Shown here piece after piece: positions 32,568 to 41,535 of a stretch of 59,268 bases of DNA (position 1 is its first letter; every line of letters starts with the position of its first letter). The notes beneath the pieces are model-generated. The model did no database searches. It saw nothing but the letters and a program-made list of their open reading frames with translations, and was not told the DNA's origin. The DNA comes from Candidatus Omnitrophota bacterium (GTDB lineage: Bacteria; Omnitrophota; Gorgyraeia; Gygaellales; Profunditerraquicolaceae), in contig JAQTQG010000007.1 of assembly GCA_028712375.1 (NCBI GenBank), positions 1 through 59,268 of the forward strand, in the 5' to 3' direction. The position numbers and the translations under genes were made by a program.

Positions 32568-33605
32568 TTATTTTATTAGTAAATTAAAAAGATACCCCAG
32601 GGCAATTACCTGCGGCACGGCAATCAGCGGCATCCAAAGGGCTACCCGCCTGCCCAGATTGCTCCAGAGCAGCCCGATTTCCGTATAGTCCGTGACTACC
32701 CCGGCCATTAAAAATACGAAGCTATTGCCCAAAGCTTGAGTTTGACGGTAGATTTCAAAAGCCAGGGGGCTGGAACCCTCAGAACAAACCTCAATTACTG
32801 TAGCTAAAATCAATGTAACAAATAAACCGGCTAAAGCGGGGCTCATAAATTTGTGAAAAAAATGTACCGGGATAAAAGCTCCGGCCAAGCTAGCTAAAAG
32901 TACCCCCAGAATAATCCACCCTAAAACCATTTGAGCAAGCATCAATAAGCCGGCGCAGACACCTTTAGCATCTGTGACAAGAGAATCTCTGTTAAACTTA
33001 TAGCCGCTTAAGCGCTCCCGGAAATTTGCAATAATAGAATAATCGGAAGCTACCGGCACAATATTTTTATTTTGCTCAATCCATCCTTTTTTCTCTAAAA
33101 ACATAAAAATCAAACCTGTATTTATCGCGATAATTATCGCCGCTAAAATAATCAACATGCCCTTTAGCCCGAACAAGCTCAACAACATCATTGTTACCGC
33201 AAAGTTCGCCCAAGGGCTGGCCAGCAGAAAACTCACTACCGCCGGGTTGCTCGCCCCCTTCTTATGCAGCTGGATAGATAAAGCTAAAATTCCATGGCTA
33301 CAGGCGCTCATCAAAAACCCCAAAAATACCGCATTTAAAATAGTAAATGCGGAGTTGCGGGCTAAAATTTTGGAAACATATTCTTTAGGAATATAATGCT
33401 CAATTATCCCGCCTAAAAATAAACCTGCCAATACTGCCCACCAGATAGACCCTGCATAATGGAATAAAATTTTACGGAAAGGTGCAAGCGGCGCAAATAT
33501 ATAGGAAAGAATAACCAAAACCAGAGTAGTAAATGTGACTAAAAATAACTTGTTCTTGAAAAAGCTTTGCTTACCTTGATGGCAGCAGGCAGGGGCCTGG
33601 GGCAT
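32568..33605 (-). CDS. Permease of the COG0701 (ArsP / SO_0444-like) family
   Basis: About 345 residues, eight or more membrane spans. N-terminal PACCHQG has a vicinal Cys pair. The core motif SACSHGILALSIQLHKKGAS and ASPWANFAVTM, then a second half with EVCSEGSSPLAFEIY, are typical of this family, whose members export trivalent organoarsenicals or heavy metals. ATG 33605 is preceded by GGAGG inside the end of the upstream gene; 2 nt separate stop and start. Confidence 0.88.
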   Translation of the reverse strand: MPQAPACCHQGKQSFFKNKLFLVTFTTLVLVILSYIFAPLAPFRKILFHYAGSIWWAVLAGLFLGGIIEHYIPKEYVSKILARNSAFTILNAVFLGFLMSACSHGILALSIQLHKKGASNPAVVSFLLASPWANFAVTMMLLSLFGLKGMLIILAAIIIAINTGLIFMFLEKKGWIEQNKNIVPVASDYSIIANFRERLSGYKFNRDSLVTDAKGVCAGLLMLAQMVLGWIILGVLLASLAGAFIPVHFFHKFMSPALAGLFVTLILATVIEVCSEGSSPLAFEIYRQTQALGNSFVFLMAGVVTDYTEIGLLWSNLGRRVALWMPLIAVPQVIALGYLFNLLIK

Positions 33606-33607
33606 AT

Positions 33608-34876
33608 TTACCTCCAAATAAACCAGACAAACAAATAAGCGGCGGTTACCGCAAAAATAGTAAAAGGAATCCCTATCTTCATAAAATGTGTGAATTTAAC
33701 CGGATACCCCTCTTTCTTAAGCAGGCCGCAAGCAACAATATTAGCTGAGGCGCCAATCGGAGTAATATTGCCTCCCAAGCTGGCGCCGATCAATAAACCA
33801 AAAAGAAATAAAGAAGGATTGATCTGTAACTTATCCGACATAATCATCGCCACCGGAAGCATCGCCACCAGAAAAGGAACGTTATCAATGAATGCGGAAA
33901 GAATCACTGATAAGAACACAATCGCAGTATAGCCCAAGAATATATTCCCGCCGACCAGGCTGGCCAGGCAATCCGCCAAAACCTGGATCCATCCGGTAAG
34001 GGAAATTCCCCCGACAATTATAAAAATACCAATCAGGAAAAATGTCGTATCCCAATCCAGTTTTTTAAGCCCGGAGGCAATGGAAGCATTCTTTGCCATC
34101 TTCTCCCAAACTAAAGCCAGGATACCAAAAACCATACAGATTTGCCCGGCCAAAGAAGCAAACCCGGAATCAAATAAGGAAGAAAGCGCCAATAAAACGA
34201 TTAAGCTCACTAAAAGAATTGTCGGTACCCAGCTCTTCACTTTTTCTATCGGGACAAGCCGTGTTTTAATCCGGTGCTTTCTAAATATGAAATAAAGCAC
34301 AAAAAAAGAAGCAAAGGCTCCCAGCTCTACAGCGAAAAAAATACTGGGTTTACCTTGGTAAAAAAAGAAATCCCCGAAATTCATCTTGGAAAAACCACCC
34401 AAAAGCATGCTCGGCGGATCCCCGATTAAAGTAGCTGCGCCCTGCAAATTACTGGAAACAGCAATGGCAATCATCATATTGGTAGGATTGATTTGAAGTT
34501 TCTTAGCCAAGGCCAAAGCAATGGGCGCCACGATTAATACCGTAGCCACATTCTCTACAAAAGCGGAAATAAAACCACTTAAAATACAAATAAACAAAAT
34601 TGCCCAGGCTGTACTCTTAGCCCTATCCACCACAATTTCCGCAATATAAGCCGGAACTCTACTTTGCATAAATACATCCGCCAAAATCAGAGTGCCTACG
34701 AATATACCCATTACATTCCAGTTTACCGCCAAAAAAGCATCTTTAACGGATATGGCACCGGTTAAAACCAATAATAAACTGCCCCCTAAAGCTACCAAAG
34801 TCCGCTTATGCGGCAAGCAGACAAATAGAATATAAGAAATAATGAAAATAATTAAAGCTAAAATTTTTGGATTCAT
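33608..34876 (-). CDS. ArsB/NhaD-superfamily ion transporter
   Basis: 422 residues, about 11-12 spans. Signature halves are AFVENVATVLIVAPIALALAKKL with SSNLQGAATLIGDPPSMLLGGF, and the repeat AFIDNVPFLVAMLPVAMIM with GASLGGNITPIGASANIVACG. Members include arsenite, citrate and Na+/H+ carriers, so the substrate is open. Pairing with a COG0701 permease hints at metalloid or metal efflux. No ArsR-like regulator is near. Confidence 0.9.
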   Translation of the reverse strand: MNPKILALIIFIISYILFVCLPHKRTLVALGGSLLLVLTGAISVKDAFLAVNWNVMGIFVGTLILADVFMQSRVPAYIAEIVVDRAKSTAWAILFICILSGFISAFVENVATVLIVAPIALALAKKLQINPTNMMIAIAVSSNLQGAATLIGDPPSMLLGGFSKMNFGDFFFYQGKPSIFFAVELGAFASFFVLYFIFRKHRIKTRLVPIEKVKSWVPTILLVSLIVLLALSSLFDSGFASLAGQICMVFGILALVWEKMAKNASIASGLKKLDWDTTFFLIGIFIIVGGISLTGWIQVLADCLASLVGGNIFLGYTAIVFLSVILSAFIDNVPFLVAMLPVAMIMSDKLQINPSLFLFGLLIGASLGGNITPIGASANIVACGLLKKEGYPVKFTHFMKIGIPFTIFAVTAAYLFVWFIWR

Positions 34877-34931
34877 AATTTAAATGTTAACCTAAACGGC
34901 CAGCCCAAACAGTTAAAATCCGCTTCCTGCT

Positions 34932-35315
34932 TTAACTTAAACTGACAAAAATTATCCCCACTACAATCAACCCTGTGCCCAGCCAGCGTCCAAAGCCCAT
35001 CTTTTCTTTCAATACAAAGTGGGAAGCCAAGGCGATAAAAATATAGTGCATGCTATCGGCAGAAAAAGCAAAGTTAAGGTCCGCTTTCGAAAGCACCACC
35101 AGCCAAACACACAAAGAAATCAAGCTGAAAACAAACCCCAGCCAAAGCCGGGGCGTAATTAATAACCGAAAAATAAATTTAAATATTTTTATAAGGTTAA
35201 AAGTAGGAATAAAATGCAAAGAATCAATTGCCGACTTTAAAAAAAGTTGATTGATCGTATCACACAAACTGGTTAAGGCGATCAGAGATAAAACCAGCAG
35301 CAACCCTTCTTTCAT
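34932..35315 (-). CDS. SMR/EamA-like half transporter, subunit 2
   Basis: 127 residues with four hydrophobic segments. The last part ADLNFAFSADSMHYIFIALASHFVLKEKMGFGRWLGTGLIVVGI is the DMT half-unit pattern. It overlaps its neighbour as ATGA and is a paralogue of it, so the two probably form a heterodimer like ArnE/ArnF. Substrate unknown; lipid-linked sugars are possible. Confidence 0.86.
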   Translation of the reverse strand: MKEGLLLVLSLIALTSLCDTINQLFLKSAIDSLHFIPTFNLIKIFKFIFRLLITPRLWLGFVFSLISLCVWLVVLSKADLNFAFSADSMHYIFIALASHFVLKEKMGFGRWLGTGLIVVGIIFVSLS

Positions 35316-35728
35316 TTTAACTGTTCAGCCCTTTCTTTACTGCTCAAGGAAACCAAGATTACTCCGGCCAGAACAAAAAATACCCCCAGCCAGCGCAAGG
35401 CAGTAATCTGCTCATGGAGAAATATAACGGAAACCAGCGGGACCAAAATATAGCTAAAACTGGCAATCGGCACCGCTACGCTTAGGTCTATTTTTGAAAG
35501 AATCAGCGACCAGAGAATAAACACAGAGAATACCGCCAATAACCCGCCCCAGAAAAACGGTGAAAAGAAAACTATTTTTAGAAAAACTACCGCAGTGGCT
35601 AAATCCGTTACTTGTTCATAACTGGCCCCCAAAGTACTTTTCTTAAAGAAAAAATGCACTGCCGTTTCCAGCATATCGCTAGCAATCAGCAAACACAGTA
35701 TTTTAAATGTCACTTTTTTCTTAAACAT
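35312..35728 (-). CDS. SMR/EamA-like half transporter, subunit 1
   Basis: 138 residues with four hydrophobic segments; end KIDLSVAVPIASFSYILVPLVSVIFLHEQITALRWLGVFFVLAG, clearly related to the following gene. The GxxLxAxPxA-like core of DMT carriers is visible as VAVPIAS. Starts 6 nt after the GNAT-like gene with no Shine-Dalgarno, so coupled. Confidence 0.87.
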   Translation of the reverse strand: MFKKKVTFKILCLLIASDMLETAVHFFFKKSTLGASYEQVTDLATAVVFLKIVFFSPFFWGGLLAVFSVFILWSLILSKIDLSVAVPIASFSYILVPLVSVIFLHEQITALRWLGVFFVLAGVILVSLSSKERAEQLK

Positions 35729-35733
35729 AAAAT

Positions 35734-36855
35734 TTATGCCCGTAACTCCTGATCAAAATTATCCGGTTTTAACATTAAAATTAGCGGCTTAAGTAAAAAA
35801 TTTAAGATTGTATTCCGGTGTTTCAGATAAACAAACAGCGTAACCAACTTTCCTCCCAACCTGATTTTAGGCTCATAATCTGTCTGGCCAGGATAATAAT
35901 AGCTTAAAGAATGGTCTATGCACCATTGGATATTATTAACCCAGCTGATAAAATATAAATTATACCGCCTGGATACATCATAGTCGAAACCGATAAATTT
36001 ATCAATGAACAAATTATCATAAATAAAACAAAGATTAAATGCCGCTAACTTATTATCTATATAGTAAAGAAAGAAACGCACGTGGGGGGATAAATCCTGC
36101 GCAATCTGCAGAAAGAACTTTTTGGTTAGCCTCTCAAATTTAGTCGAACCGCCGCGATAAGCGTTTTCATACAAGTTCATTACCTGATCAATCTGCGGCA
36201 AAACATCCTGAACTACTTTCACTTCAATATTGCCCAGCATATAAGCTTGTTTTATCTTGCGGTTTAAATTTTTACGCGTAGATGCGCTCAGGCTGGCAAA
36301 GTACTCCGCGAGAGATTTAAAATTTAGCTCTACTACTACTGTGGGAAAACTTTTTGCCCGGGAAAACCCCTTTTTCAACAAAAGATCCAAAAACGGCTGG
36401 CTGGATTCAGGAAAATCCTTAAAAATAATCAAAGGGGCTTTAATTTTTAGGGCCAGATTTTTTAATCCCGAATTCAAAACAGAAATCAGTTTGGCTTTAT
36501 CCGGATAACTTGGGCGGATTCCCAATACCCCAAACTCTGAAAAAGGAGACCCGCAGAATAATGTCCTGGCAACTAGAAAACGCGGATAAATTTTGCGTAT
36601 CCACCGGATAACTCCCGTCAGCTTGCCTTCTACGGCTATATCCAAATTAAAATCCTTGCTAAACAACGGAGCAATGAGCACAATTTCATCATCAGAATAA
36701 ATAACCAGATAGAAAAAAGAAAACTCATAAAGCTCGGAATCGCCCAGGGCTTTATAAAACGCGAAACTTTCCGGAATATTTCCAAAAATATCATCCCAGT
36801 CTTTTTTGGCAATCCGGTCAATGCTATCATATATTTTATATGTAATTTCAGGCAT
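35734..36855 (-). CDS. GNAT-like (FemAB/Acetyltransf_6) acyltransferase
   Basis: 373 residues. The C-terminal half has the typical SASTRKNLNRKIKQA, LYENAYRGG and IDNKLAAFNLCFIYDNLFIDKFIGFDYDVSRRYNLYF of the Acetyltransf_6/FemAB group. Such enzymes transfer acyl or aminoacyl groups in envelope or secondary metabolism. It leads the two SMR-like genes. A TATTTT box lies 5 nt before ATG, so the leader may be absent, but the -35 (TTGGCT) is weak. Confidence 0.85.
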   Translation of the reverse strand: MPEITYKIYDSIDRIAKKDWDDIFGNIPESFAFYKALGDSELYEFSFFYLVIYSDDEIVLIAPLFSKDFNLDIAVEGKLTGVIRWIRKIYPRFLVARTLFCGSPFSEFGVLGIRPSYPDKAKLISVLNSGLKNLALKIKAPLIIFKDFPESSQPFLDLLLKKGFSRAKSFPTVVVELNFKSLAEYFASLSASTRKNLNRKIKQAYMLGNIEVKVVQDVLPQIDQVMNLYENAYRGGSTKFERLTKKFFLQIAQDLSPHVRFFLYYIDNKLAAFNLCFIYDNLFIDKFIGFDYDVSRRYNLYFISWVNNIQWCIDHSLSYYYPGQTDYEPKIRLGGKLVTLFVYLKHRNTILNFLLKPLILMLKPDNFDQELRA

Positions 36856-36892
36856 ATGCTAAAATAATCAAGGCACTTTTAAAGCCAAAAGA

Positions 36893-36965
36893 GTGGTTTG
36901 GCCTCCAATAAGCCAAAGCCACAAGCTAGACAAGCAGTGGTTTGCTCTCCAATAAGCAAAGCCAC
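36893..36965. repeat. Two CCAAT-loop hairpins in tandem
   Basis: Copy 1: GTGGTTTGGC (36893-36902), loop CTCCAATAA, GCCAAAGCCAC (36912-36922). Copy 2: GTGGTTTGC (36937-36945), loop TCTCCAATAA, GCAAAGCCAC (36956-36965). Each 3' arm has one extra C. The stems differ in one position yet still pair, while CTCCAATAA is kept. Confidence 0.8.
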
Positions 36966-36976
36966 AGAGAGTTCCC

Positions 36977-37005
36977 TTGAATTTTGGCTTATTTTAGCAT
37001 AAAAT
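36977..37005 (+). promoter_or_regulatory. Promoter of the DegT/hydrolase pair
   Basis: TTGAAT (36977-36982), 17-nt spacer, TAAAAT (37000-37005), directly after the second CCAAT-loop hairpin. Confidence 0.68.
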
Positions 37006-37090
37006 GATTATATAAATAATAATAAATTTGGACGGTGCCGCTGACAAAACACCACGAAGCTCTACCACACCAATAGAATGGAAACGAAAC

Positions 37091-38311
37091 TTGAACATTT
37101 TTAAAGAAATCCCCCCAACCGCAGGCTGGTCAATCAGTATTAAAAGCTTAATCTTACCATTAATAAAGAAATGCCCCGCCAGAGGGCTTGAGGAAGAATT
37201 TAAAAAATACCTGGGGGCTCCTGCTGCCCTGCTCACTTACTCCGGGACTGCCGCCTTCTACTTAATCCTGGAAAGCCTGAAAAAAATTTCCGGAAAAACA
37301 ACGGTGATCATCCCTGCTTTTGTTTGCCCCCTTATCCCTCTGGCGATAAAAAGGGCCGGCCTTAAAATAAAACTTTGTGATATAAATCAAAACGATTTTG
37401 ACTTTAACCCGGGATTACTGCGTAAAATATGCGCAGAAGACAAAGATATCCTGGCGATACTAGCGGTGCATTTAGGGGGAATCCCCGCGGAACTAGAAAC
37501 TATCTCAGAAATCGCCAAAAAAGATAATATATTCCTGATTGAAGATTGCGCGCAAAGCCTGGGAGCAGAATACCAAGATAAAAAAACCGGCTCTTTCGGA
37601 GAATTCGCTTTTTTCAGCCTCTGCCGCGGTAAAGGGTTAACCATATATGAAGGCGGGCTGGCCATAACGAATAAACCTGAATACTCCTGGCTTTTAGATA
37701 CCTACGCCCGTAAGGCCATTCCGCGCAGCAGGCTATCTGAAACTTTAAAAATATTGGAATTACCCGCTTACAGCCTATTCTATCGCCCACAACTATTCTG
37801 GTTTGCCTTCAGGTTGCCGCAGATCTTCTGGCAGATGCTTAAAAATCCGGTAAAAGCAATGGGGGAATATTTTGATATTGATTTCCCGATACATAAAGTT
37901 TCCGGATTCCGGGAATCTCTGGGGTATCTATTTTTTAACCAGCTCGATGAAAACATCCAACAACAGCGTCAAAAAACAGCCGATTATCTTGCGGCGCTGG
38001 GAGGTATCCCGGGAATTAAACCACTGGTTGAATCGGCACGGACAAAAGCCAGCTACCCCTATCTTACCTTGGTCTTTGAGGATGCCGGCAAAAGAAACCG
38101 GGCGCTAAAACTTTTCCAGAATTCCGGGCTAGGCATATCACAAATATACCTGGCGGCAATCACCGATTACCCTTATTTAAAAAATATTGTGCCAGATACA
38201 GATTGCCCGCATGCTAGGTCTTTAGCAGAAAGAACTATTACCCTGAGTACCAGTAAATTCTTAAAAGAAACAGACTTAAAAAACATTATTCATCAACTCA
38301 AGAAACTTTGA
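37091..38311 (+). CDS. DegT/DnrJ/EryC1/StrS-family aminotransferase
   Basis: About 406 residues. PLP-binding Lys lies in SLCRGKGLTIYEGG; the pocket blocks YSGTAAFYLIL, IPAFVCPLIPLAIKRAG, AVHLGGIPAELETI and LIEDCAQSLGAEY are all typical. These enzymes put an amino group on nucleotide sugars (ArnB-like) or related ketones. The start is uncertain: TTG 37091 gives the natural opening NIFKEIPPT, while a TTG at 37028 adds 21 unlike residues; neither has a good ribosome site. Confidence 0.88.
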   Translation: MNIFKEIPPTAGWSISIKSLILPLIKKCPARGLEEEFKKYLGAPAALLTYSGTAAFYLILESLKKISGKTTVIIPAFVCPLIPLAIKRAGLKIKLCDINQNDFDFNPGLLRKICAEDKDILAILAVHLGGIPAELETISEIAKKDNIFLIEDCAQSLGAEYQDKKTGSFGEFAFFSLCRGKGLTIYEGGLAITNKPEYSWLLDTYARKAIPRSRLSETLKILELPAYSLFYRPQLFWFAFRLPQIFWQMLKNPVKAMGEYFDIDFPIHKVSGFRESLGYLFFNQLDENIQQQRQKTADYLAALGGIPGIKPLVESARTKASYPYLTLVFEDAGKRNRALKLFQNSGLGISQIYLAAITDYPYLKNIVPDTDCPHARSLAERTITLSTSKFLKETDLKNIIHQLKKL

Positions 38312-38321
38312 AAGGATTTTC

Positions 38322-39185
38322 ATGATCATTTTTTCCACCAGAGAAGATAACCGGCTGATTAATAGCATACCAAATACCAGCTTTTTCTTACCGGGAAACA
38401 AAAATTTATGTTTCCTAATCCATGGATTAACCGGTACTGCTAAAGAAATGGGTTCGATTGCCCAACACCTAAACAAAAAGGGGTTTTCTGTTGCCTGCCC
38501 CTTAATGGCTAATCACGATAAAACTATCTCCTGCCTGAAAAGAACATCCTGGCAAGAAATTTACGCGGCGATACGCAACGAATTCACTAAATACGCCAAT
38601 GATTATGAAAATATATTTGTGGCAGGGTTGTCTTTCGGCGCCCTGATCGGAATATTACTGGCGCATGAGTTTCCCGGCAAAGTAAAGGCCTTAAACTGTT
38701 TTTCCCCGACTTTATTTTTTGACGGCTGGGCTAACCCGAAATCCAGGTTTCTCTTACCGCTGGTTTACAAAACACCTTTACAATATTACTTTTATCTTAA
38801 AGAAGGATATCCTTACGGCATTAAAAACCAAAGGCTGCGCTCAAGAATTGAAAACTTTTACAAAAAATCAGACTTATTCGATTATAGCAAGGTACATCTC
38901 TACGGATACCCGGTTATCCCGGTATCCAGCATGCGCCAAAATCATTTACTGGCAAAACAAGTAATGAAAATACTCCCATCCATAACCACGCCGGTACAAT
39001 TGCTCCAGGCCAAAGACGACGACGTAACCAGCCCCAAAAATTCATACTATATCTACAATCATATCGGATCAAAAAACAAGGAAGTATTTTTATTTGAAAA
39101 CTCCTACCATATTATTATCGCTGACCAGGAAAGAGAACAAGTTGCGGAAAAAACATCGGAGTTTTTTGAAAAATATTTAACTTAA
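38322..39185 (+). CDS. Alpha/beta hydrolase (carboxylesterase-like)
   Basis: 287 residues. LCFLIHGLTGTAKEMGSIAQ is the HG oxyanion loop, nucleophile Ser in AGLSFGALIG, Asp in LQAKDDDVTSP and His in ENSYHIII. The closest pattern is the Est30-like carboxylesterase or monoacylglycerol lipase group. AAAGGA before ATG, 10 nt after the DegT stop; one operon. The last 4 nt overlap the convergent ureohydrolase gene's 3' end. Confidence 0.9.
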   Translation: MIIFSTREDNRLINSIPNTSFFLPGNKNLCFLIHGLTGTAKEMGSIAQHLNKKGFSVACPLMANHDKTISCLKRTSWQEIYAAIRNEFTKYANDYENIFVAGLSFGALIGILLAHEFPGKVKALNCFSPTLFFDGWANPKSRFLLPLVYKTPLQYYFYLKEGYPYGIKNQRLRSRIENFYKKSDLFDYSKVHLYGYPVIPVSSMRQNHLLAKQVMKILPSITTPVQLLQAKDDDVTSPKNSYYIYNHIGSKNKEVFLFENSYHIIIADQEREQVAEKTSEFFEKYLT

Positions 39186-40108
39186 CGGAATAATTCATTC
39201 AGGATAGCCAGGTTACTACGCGCATTTACCTGCCGGATCAATTCCTCCGCGCAATGGCTTCCGGTAAACTGCTGCGGATGGTCTATTCTAGAAATCATCC
39301 CTTTCATCCCTTTCAAATCCCCGACAGGAGAATAATCCCCTACCACATCTAAGCCAAGGATATCCAGATTATCCCGCAATAACTTAAGCATTATCAAAAG
39401 TTGCTCCAACCGCAATAATCCTTCTTCCCAATTAGTCAGTGCAAAATCTTTTTTAAGGCAATCCTTGTCTATAGAAATATAAACTCTCGGAGTAGGCAGG
39501 CGGCTGATTAATTCTAAAGTAAATTTCTCCAAATCCTCGTTTGCTAACTGGCGCCAGCTAATTTTACTTGAAAAAAAATCTTTCCGCATATTCAACGAAT
39601 AATTCTGCGCCACCCTCCTGAAATAAACCCGGCTGGGTTTATGCCGATAAGGATAAATTTCCAAACGGTCACCGGCCAAAGCCTCCAAATTAGCTGCCTG
39701 CAATGCGCCGGTATTTAAATCATCGGAGCCTGCGCCAATTAACACGCATTTAAGGATGTTTTTATTTTTTAAAGATGCGCTTACCCATGAACCGCATCCA
39801 AAGCGCGGAGGTAAACTGTCCCAATCCGGATGAAAATCAAATACAATCAGGCAAAAAGGTTCCTTGATCCGGCTAGTGAGTATTTCACTGACATGATGGA
39901 AATCACCTGAACCGATAAAAACGGGGTATTTATTTTCTTGCGGGATAAGCTGCTGGACTTGTCCGCGCACAACCGCAGGCATATAGTGCCGGGCAAGGCT
40001 GGATAGCCCGGTAAGATCGATTACCCGGGCAGGATATTGGGAAAAAAGTTGCTGCTGCTGAATAACGCTGTTATCAAAATTTAGGACGGTAATGCCCTTA
40101 TTCAGCAT
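39182..40108 (-). CDS. Arginase/agmatinase-family ureohydrolase
   Basis: 308 residues. Metal ligands of the dimanganese site are visible: GSGDFHHV (His), DFHPDWD (two Asp, one His) and SIDKDCL (two Asp). GLDVVGDYSPVGD is the last family block. Members hydrolyse guanidino compounds, releasing urea (agmatine, arginine, formimidoglutamate, guanidinobutyrate); which one is not clear. It ends the HAD-aminotransferase-ureohydrolase operon, 14 nt after the aminotransferase. Confidence 0.88.
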   Translation of the reverse strand: MLNKGITVLNFDNSVIQQQQLFSQYPARVIDLTGLSSLARHYMPAVVRGQVQQLIPQENKYPVFIGSGDFHHVSEILTSRIKEPFCLIVFDFHPDWDSLPPRFGCGSWVSASLKNKNILKCVLIGAGSDDLNTGALQAANLEALAGDRLEIYPYRHKPSRVYFRRVAQNYSLNMRKDFFSSKISWRQLANEDLEKFTLELISRLPTPRVYISIDKDCLKKDFALTNWEEGLLRLEQLLIMLKLLRDNLDILGLDVVGDYSPVGDLKGMKGMISRIDHPQQFTGSHCAEELIRQVNARSNLAILNELFR

Positions 40109-40122
40109 AAAAATACCAAGGC

Positions 40123-41535
40123 CTATTTCTTTAACGCCCTGCTTAAAGCTTCTTCAAAAAGCTCGACTCCCAAATCAATTTCTTCTTCCGTAATATAAAA
40201 TGAGGGGGCGATAGTAAAAACGTTCTTATAATACCCGCCGACATCTAAAATTAATCCCCGCCGCTTATCGCGGACATTTAATGACCCGCTTAATCCCAGA
40301 TTCGTGATTTTATCGGTAAGATCTTTATTCGGGGTGTAACCGTCTTTCTCGCAAATCTCTACCCGCAAAGCCAGGCCAATTCCATCAACATCGCCAATTT
40401 GAGGATATTTTTTCTGTAATCTTTTAAGTTGGGCAACAAAATATCTGCCCTTCCTGGGGATAGAAGTCGAAAAGTCGGATTCTTCAATTAACTTCATTAC
40501 CTCCAGCCCTGCAGTTGTGCCCAGAGGATTACTGGAAAACGTGGCATGAGTAGAACCGGGAGGAAAAACCGTGGGTGAAATTAATTTTTCTTTCGCCCAA
40601 ACCCCGCTGATCGGATTCAAACCATTGGTCAAGGCCTTACCAAAAACCAGAACATCCGGAGTAATATTGAAATGTTCAATCGCCCAGAATTTACCTGTAC
40701 GAAAAAAACCCATCTGTATCTCATCATCGACAAATAGAATTCCGTAGTGATCCAAAATATCCTTTAATCTGGAATAATACTCCTGAGGCGGCACGATATA
40801 ACCGCCGGTGCCCTGGATGGCTTCAGCATAAAAAGCAGCAAATTCACATTTATTATTTTTTTTGTTTACTACTGAATAATATTCGGTTTCGAAAAGCCTT
40901 TCGAATTGTTTTAAACAATATAAATCGCAAAAATCTCTTTTTTTATCATACGGGCAGCGGAAACAATAAGGATACGGCACAAACATCGCCCGGTCGCCAA
41001 AATGCCCGAAACGTTCCCGGTACCTGAAACTCGAAGTAATCGCCGAAGCGCCCAGAGTCCGTCCATGATAACCGCCCATAAATGCAAAAACCAGGCTGCG
41101 CCCGGAATGATTGCGCACTAACTTTAGTGAATCTTCCAAGGCGCTTGAGCCGCCGACATTAAAATGAATTCTTCCCTTTTCCTCAAACGTCCGCTCATTT
41201 TTTTGTGCTAATTTAGCTGCTAACTGTATCTTTTCTTCATGAAGATACTGGCAAGCCAATTGCGGCAAAGTATCAATTTGGTTCTTTAAGACGGTGTTTA
41301 GGCGTTGATTCCGGTAACCGAAATTAACCGCCGAATACCACATCTGCAGGTCTAAATACTCTACGCCCTGGCGGTCATAAAGATAACTCCCTTCGGCGCT
41401 TTTAAATACATTAAGCTTCTCGGCATAATGCACGGTATCCCCCCAAGAACAATATTTTGCCTCCAAGGCTAATAATTCATCAAGGGTAGAAGATTTTTTA
41501 TTCTTAGGTTCCCTGTTCAATTGTTTTGAATTCAC
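40123..41535 (-). CDS. Class III aminotransferase with Cys-rich insert
   Basis: 470 residues. PLP Lys lies in DVLVFGKALTNGLNPISG, with FVDDEIQMGFFRTGKFWAIEHF before it. This is the ornithine / 4-aminobutyrate / diaminobutyrate type. A Cys cluster YCFRCPYDKKRDFCDLYC near residue 190 resembles one found in GABA transaminases, where a CxxC pair holds a 2Fe-2S cluster. Start is GTG, overlapping the HAD stop as GTGA, with AAGGA upstream. With the ureohydrolase it suggests guanidino or polyamine metabolism (inference). Confidence 0.9.
   Translation of the reverse strand: MNSKQLNREPKNKKSSTLDELLALEAKYCSWGDTVHYAEKLNVFKSAEGSYLYDRQGVEYLDLQMWYSAVNFGYRNQRLNTVLKNQIDTLPQLACQYLHEEKIQLAAKLAQKNERTFEEKGRIHFNVGGSSALEDSLKLVRNHSGRSLVFAFMGGYHGRTLGASAITSSFRYRERFGHFGDRAMFVPYPYCFRCPYDKKRDFCDLYCLKQFERLFETEYYSVVNKKNNKCEFAAFYAEAIQGTGGYIVPPQEYYSRLKDILDHYGILFVDDEIQMGFFRTGKFWAIEHFNITPDVLVFGKALTNGLNPISGVWAKEKLISPTVFPPGSTHATFSSNPLGTTAGLEVMKLIEESDFSTSIPRKGRYFVAQLKRLQKKYPQIGDVDGIGLALRVEICEKDGYTPNKDLTDKITNLGLSGSLNVRDKRRGLILDVGGYYKNVFTIAPSFYITEEEIDLGVELFEEALSRALKK

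Noticed and set aside
36257-36508. Plus-strand ORF inside the GNAT-like gene, one of many antisense frames
   Set aside because: Shadow of a coding gene with no ribosome site; the same applies to the other antisense ORFs inside genes across the window.
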